Below, piece by piece: positions 61,116 to 64,000 of a DNA stretch of 64,000 nt. Location of the stretch: the NCBI RefSeq assembly GCF_024298965.1, contig NZ_CP085193.1:4464001-4528000 (forward strand). Direction: 5' to 3'. The position numbers and the translations under genes were made by a program. The notes beneath the pieces are model-generated. The model ran no database searches. It worked only from the letters and a program-made list of their open reading frames with translations, and was not told where the DNA came from. Position 1 is the stretch's first letter, and each line of letters opens with the position of its first letter. The DNA comes from Streptomyces rapamycinicus NRRL 5491. Its GTDB lineage: Bacteria; Actinomycetota; Actinomycetes; Streptomycetales; Streptomycetaceae.

Positions 61116-61121
61116 AGCCTA
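61116..61121 (-). promoter_or_regulatory. Leaderless-type -10 (TAGGCT) for mshB
   Basis: The minus strand reads TAGGCT, six bases, then the ATG at 61109. Confidence 0.6.
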
Positions 61122-61172
61122 CGATTCGCACACACGTGCCCATGGGCCGCACGCCCCGGCCCCGCTCGGGAC

Positions 61173-61367
61173 TCAGATCTTCACGCCGCCGATCATGTCC
61201 GCCACGTTGGTGGTGAGGTCGTCGATCGTCGGAGCGACCGAGGAACTGGCCAGGTAGAAGCCGAGGAGGACACAGACGATCGCATGAACCGCCTTCAGTC
61301 CTGCCTTGTTCACGAGCATGAAGACGATGATCAGCAGCAGCACTGACACCGAGATCGAGAGCGCCAC
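61173..61367 (-). CDS. Small membrane protein (64 aa)
   Basis: The GTG at 61367, six to eight bases after GGAGGTGA, starts a protein with two membrane helices (ISVSVLLLIIVFMLVNKAG and AIVCVLLGFYLASSSVA) and TIDDLTTNVADMIGG at the end. Similar two-helix proteins occur in Streptomyces chromosomes and plasmids; function unknown. The 61368-61687 gap is a divergent regulatory region, relatively A/T-rich at 61405-61465, with no gene seen. Confidence 0.8.
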   Translation of the reverse strand: MALSISVSVLLLIIVFMLVNKAGLKAVHAIVCVLLGFYLASSSVAPTIDDLTTNVADMIGGVKI

Positions 61368-61675
61368 AGCGGCTCACCTCCAGTTACACGCACTCGGACG
61401 GACAACATATAGATGCCACAGGGGGGCTACCCACTATGCGCAATCGATCATAACTATGGCGGTGTGCACATGACTCGGTGCACGGGAGCATGACAGGGGC
61501 GCATGCCTGATCGCACGAACTTCCCGGCCCCGGAGGCGACTTCTCGTTGGTTATGCGCCATCTCGCCATCGCCGGGGGCCGCTTGACACCCGCGCCTTCC
61601 CGGCCGGACCGTGCCGGGGGCAACGCCCGCCCGGCCTACCGATCCGTACCCTCCCCCGCGCTGATCCGACGGCCG

Positions 61676-61681
61676 TACGCT
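61676..61681 (+). promoter_or_regulatory. Leaderless-type -10 (TACGCT) for the S9 peptidase
   Basis: TACGCT, six bases, then the ATG at 61688. Confidence 0.6.
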
Positions 61682-61687
61682 CCCCCT

Positions 61688-63850
61688 ATGACCGGACAGC
61701 TCTCGTTCCCACGGCAGCACGCGCGCACCCAACGTTTCACCCTCGGGACACCGCGGGCCCTCGCCGTGGCCCCCGACGACTCACGCGTCGCCTTCCTCCG
61801 CTCCCGCTCGGGCACCGACCGGACCGGCCTGTTGTGGGTGTACGACCTCGCCGGGCGGCGCGAGTACCCCGCCGCCGACCCGGCCGAGCTGCTCGGCGGC
61901 GCCGGCGAGGAGCTGTCCCCCGAGGAGCGGGCGCGGCGCGAGCGCAGCCGCGAGGGGTCGGCCGGGGTGGTCGGCTACGCGGTGGACGCCGCGGTCGAGC
62001 GGGCCGCCTTCGCCCTCTCCGGGCGGCTGTTCACCACGGAGCTGCCCACGGGCACCACCCGCGAGCTGCGCGTCCCCGGCCCGGTCGTGGATCCGCGCCC
62101 CTCGCCCGACGGCCGCCACATCGCCTACGCGGCGGGCGGGGCGCTCCGGGTCACCGGCGCGGACGGCGCGGGGGACCGGGCGCTCGCCGAGCCGGAGGGG
62201 GACTCCGTCACCTATGGCCTCGCGGAGTTCATCGCGGCCGAGGAGATGGACCGCTCACGCGGCTTCTGGTGGTCGCCGCGGAGCGACGCCCTGCTGGCCG
62301 CCCGGGCCGACGAGTCCCCCGTACGGCGCTGGTGGATCGCCGACCCCGCCCACCCCGGCCGGGAACCCGCGGAGGTGGCCTATCCCGCCGCGGGCACCGC
62401 CAACGCGGAGGTGCGGCTGGTTCTGCTCGGTCTGGACGGCTCCCGTACGGAGATCGAGTGGGACCGGGAGCGCTATCCGTACCTCGCACGGGTGCATTGG
62501 TCGGCCTACGGTCCACCGCTGCTTCTGGTCCAGGCCAGGGACCAGCGCAGCCAGCTCTACCTGGCCGTGGACACCGACACCGGCCGGACCAGCACGGTCC
62601 ACGTGGACGAGGACGCGGTTTGGCTGGATCTTTTCCCCGGGGTGCCGGCCTGGACCGAAGATGGACGACTCGTCCGGATCGCGGACGAAGGGGGCGCCCG
62701 GGTCCTCATGGTCGGCGACCGCAAGCTGACCTCCAGCGCCCTCCAGGTGCGCGCGGTCCTCGACATCGGCACGGACGACGTGCTGTTCTCCGCCTCCTCC
62801 GGGGCCGGTGCCCCACTCCCCGAGCAGCCCGGCGAGATCGCCGTCCACCGCGCCTGGTTCCGGGGCAGCGGCGACCAGGGCGGCTGGGAGCCGGTCGGCA
62901 AGCGGCCCTTCCCGGCGGTCCACTCCGCCGTGCGCGGCGGTGAGGTGATCGCGCTGTCGTACACGGGTCTTGAGCGGCCCGGGGTGAGCGTGGAGCTCCT
63001 CCGGCCCGCCGACCACGGCGCGGCCGAGCGCATCGCCGAACTCGACGCGTACCCGGAGCGGCCCGTCATCACCGCCCGCCCCGAACTCGTCTTCGCGGGC
63101 AAGCGGGACATCCCGTGCGCCGTGCTGCTGCCCAGCGGCTATCAGGAGGGCGACGGGCCGCTGCCGGTCCTGATGGACCCCTACGGCGGCCCGCACGGCC
63201 AGCGCGTGGTCGCCTCGCACAACGCCCATCTCACCTCGCAGTGGTTCGCCGACCAGGGCTTCGCGGTGGTCGTCGCCGACGGCCGCGGCACCCCCGGCCG
63301 CTCCCCCGCCTGGGAGAAGGCGGTGCGCGACGACCTGGCCGCGGTCACGCTGGAGGACCAGGTCGAGGCGGTGACGGCGCTCGCCGGGCGCTATCCGCTG
63401 GACCTCGGCCGGGTGGCCATCCGCGGCTGGTCCTACGGCGGCTATCTGGCCGCGCTGGCGGTGCTGCGCCGCCCCGATGTCTTCCACGCGGGCGTGGTGG
63501 GCGCCCCGGTGACGGACTGGCGGCTGTACGACACCCACTACACCGAGCGGTATCTGGGCCTGCCGGACGAACAGCCCGAGGTCTACGCGGCCAACGCGCT
63601 GATGACCGACGAGGGGCTGTCCGGCGCGGCCGACACCGCACGGCCGATGATGATCATCCACGGGCTGGCGGACGACAACGTGGTGGCCGCGCACACCCTG
63701 CGGCTCTCCTCGGCGCTGCTGGCCGCGGGCCGTCCGCATGAGGTGCTGCCGCTGTCCGGGGTGACCCATATGACCCCGCAGGAGCAGGTCGCGGAGAATC
63801 TGCTCCTGCTCCAGGTGGACTTCCTCAAGCGGTCGCTCGCTCTGCGGTAG
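61688..63850 (+). CDS. S9 family prolyl oligopeptidase (DPP IV-like)
   Basis: A 720-aa cytosolic protease. The N-terminal beta-propeller (about 30-440) has the DPP IV region with AEFIAAEEMDRSRGFWWSP, including the Glu pair that binds the substrate N-terminus. The alpha/beta domain has MDPYGGPH, Ser582 in GWSYGGY, Asp662 or Asp663 in GLADDNV and His694 in GVTHM. It cleaves short peptides after Pro or Ala. No signal peptide. ATG 61688 fits a leaderless arrangement; the frame from 61547 is upstream DNA. Confidence 0.93.
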   Translation: MTGQLSFPRQHARTQRFTLGTPRALAVAPDDSRVAFLRSRSGTDRTGLLWVYDLAGRREYPAADPAELLGGAGEELSPEERARRERSREGSAGVVGYAVDAAVERAAFALSGRLFTTELPTGTTRELRVPGPVVDPRPSPDGRHIAYAAGGALRVTGADGAGDRALAEPEGDSVTYGLAEFIAAEEMDRSRGFWWSPRSDALLAARADESPVRRWWIADPAHPGREPAEVAYPAAGTANAEVRLVLLGLDGSRTEIEWDRERYPYLARVHWSAYGPPLLLVQARDQRSQLYLAVDTDTGRTSTVHVDEDAVWLDLFPGVPAWTEDGRLVRIADEGGARVLMVGDRKLTSSALQVRAVLDIGTDDVLFSASSGAGAPLPEQPGEIAVHRAWFRGSGDQGGWEPVGKRPFPAVHSAVRGGEVIALSYTGLERPGVSVELLRPADHGAAERIAELDAYPERPVITARPELVFAGKRDIPCAVLLPSGYQEGDGPLPVLMDPYGGPHGQRVVASHNAHLTSQWFADQGFAVVVADGRGTPGRSPAWEKAVRDDLAAVTLEDQVEAVTALAGRYPLDLGRVAIRGWSYGGYLAALAVLRRPDVFHAGVVGAPVTDWRLYDTHYTERYLGLPDEQPEVYAANALMTDEGLSGAADTARPMMIIHGLADDNVVAAHTLRLSSALLAAGRPHEVLPLSGVTHMTPQEQVAENLLLLQVDFLKRSLALR

Positions 63851-64000
63851 CGCTCCGCTGGGGGTGCCCTGACCTGTGTGAGTGCCCTGATCCGCGGTCG
63901 ATCGGCCGCGGCGCCGTCGTGGCTTGTCGCGCAGTTCCCCGCGCCCCTTCGGGGCCCGGCCGCCGTCACCAGCCCGGTGGCGGTGCCGGGGGCGCGGACG
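63851..64000. other. Noncoding end of window with a common Streptomyces repeat
   Basis: No gene was seen. GTCGCGCAGTTCCCCGCGCC followed by CCTTCGGGG (63926-63955) is a short sequence I recognise as recurrent in Streptomyces intergenic DNA; its CCCC..GGGG can form a hairpin and may end the peptidase transcript. Confidence 0.5.

Noticed and set aside
1..64000. tRNA, rRNA, origin or attachment sites
   Set aside because: I found no cloverleaf, rRNA core sequence, DnaA-box cluster or integrase gene in the window.

Overview
This 64 kb window is high-GC actinobacterial chromosome, almost certainly from Streptomyces or a close relative. Supporting signs are strong G/C third-position bias, frequent GTG and TTG starts, a mycothiol gene (mshB), DUF3107, DUF3117 and DUF3152 proteins, and SlpD/SlpE-type lipoprotein peptidases. 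No rRNA, tRNA, CRISPR array, prophage or complete insertion sequence was seen. About 60 protein genes are supported, several by reassigned starts.

Left part (1-22.5 kb): alkyltransferase-like protein (cut by the window edge), a pseudokinase-flippase fusion, two tandem SlpD/SlpE-like peptidases, moeZ, then a four-gene minus-strand operon (8.2-13.5 kb). That operon encodes a DUF3492/PelF-type glycosyltransferase, a polytopic membrane protein, a sugar epimerase and a spherulin-4/GH135-like protein. After it come a DUF3152 metzincin-like protein, an alpha/beta hydrolase, a TetR regulator, DUF3107, a ferritin-like protein and a DEAD-box helicase with a long basic repeat tail. From memory, the order moeZ, DUF3152, TetR, DUF3107, ferritin-like, helicase matches M. 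tuberculosis Rv3206c-Rv3211. The polysaccharide-type operon therefore appears inserted in a conserved block and is the best candidate for an under-described system.

Middle part (22.6-41.5 kb): NYN nuclease-like protein, MarC, PHP phosphoesterase, DUF6758, SUFU-domain protein, CorA, an EamA transporter, an LppX-like lipoprotein, an MgtE_N/CBS protein, DUF1003 and Mrp. These are followed by an envelope-stress module tatB-htrA-anti-sigma-sigE, with a divergent O-methyltransferase. A near-perfect SigE-type promoter (GGAACC-N16-CGTT) lies upstream of the sigma gene. This order also matches the mycobacterial Rv1220c-Rv1239c region.

Right part (41.7-64 kb): DUF3117, an enoyl-CoA hydratase, tag, a DivIVA-like protein, a FolP2-type protein, a LOG-family protein, lysine/DAP genes (dapE, dapC) with ferredoxin, a GNAT protein, a SirB1-like protein, a DesK/DesR-like two-component system with an ABC-2 transporter, a PG_binding_4 membrane protein, DUF6113, mshB and an S9 peptidase.

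Noncoding structure includes a pair of about 170-196 bp MITE-like elements in opposite orientation, two long palindromic REP-like elements, a hairpin module shared between the two repeat families, many perfect-stem terminators, at least ten TANNNT-N6/7-start arrangements typical of leaderless mRNAs, and an apparently over-represented octamer CCGTAAGG that recurs in several reading frames at the cost of rare codons.
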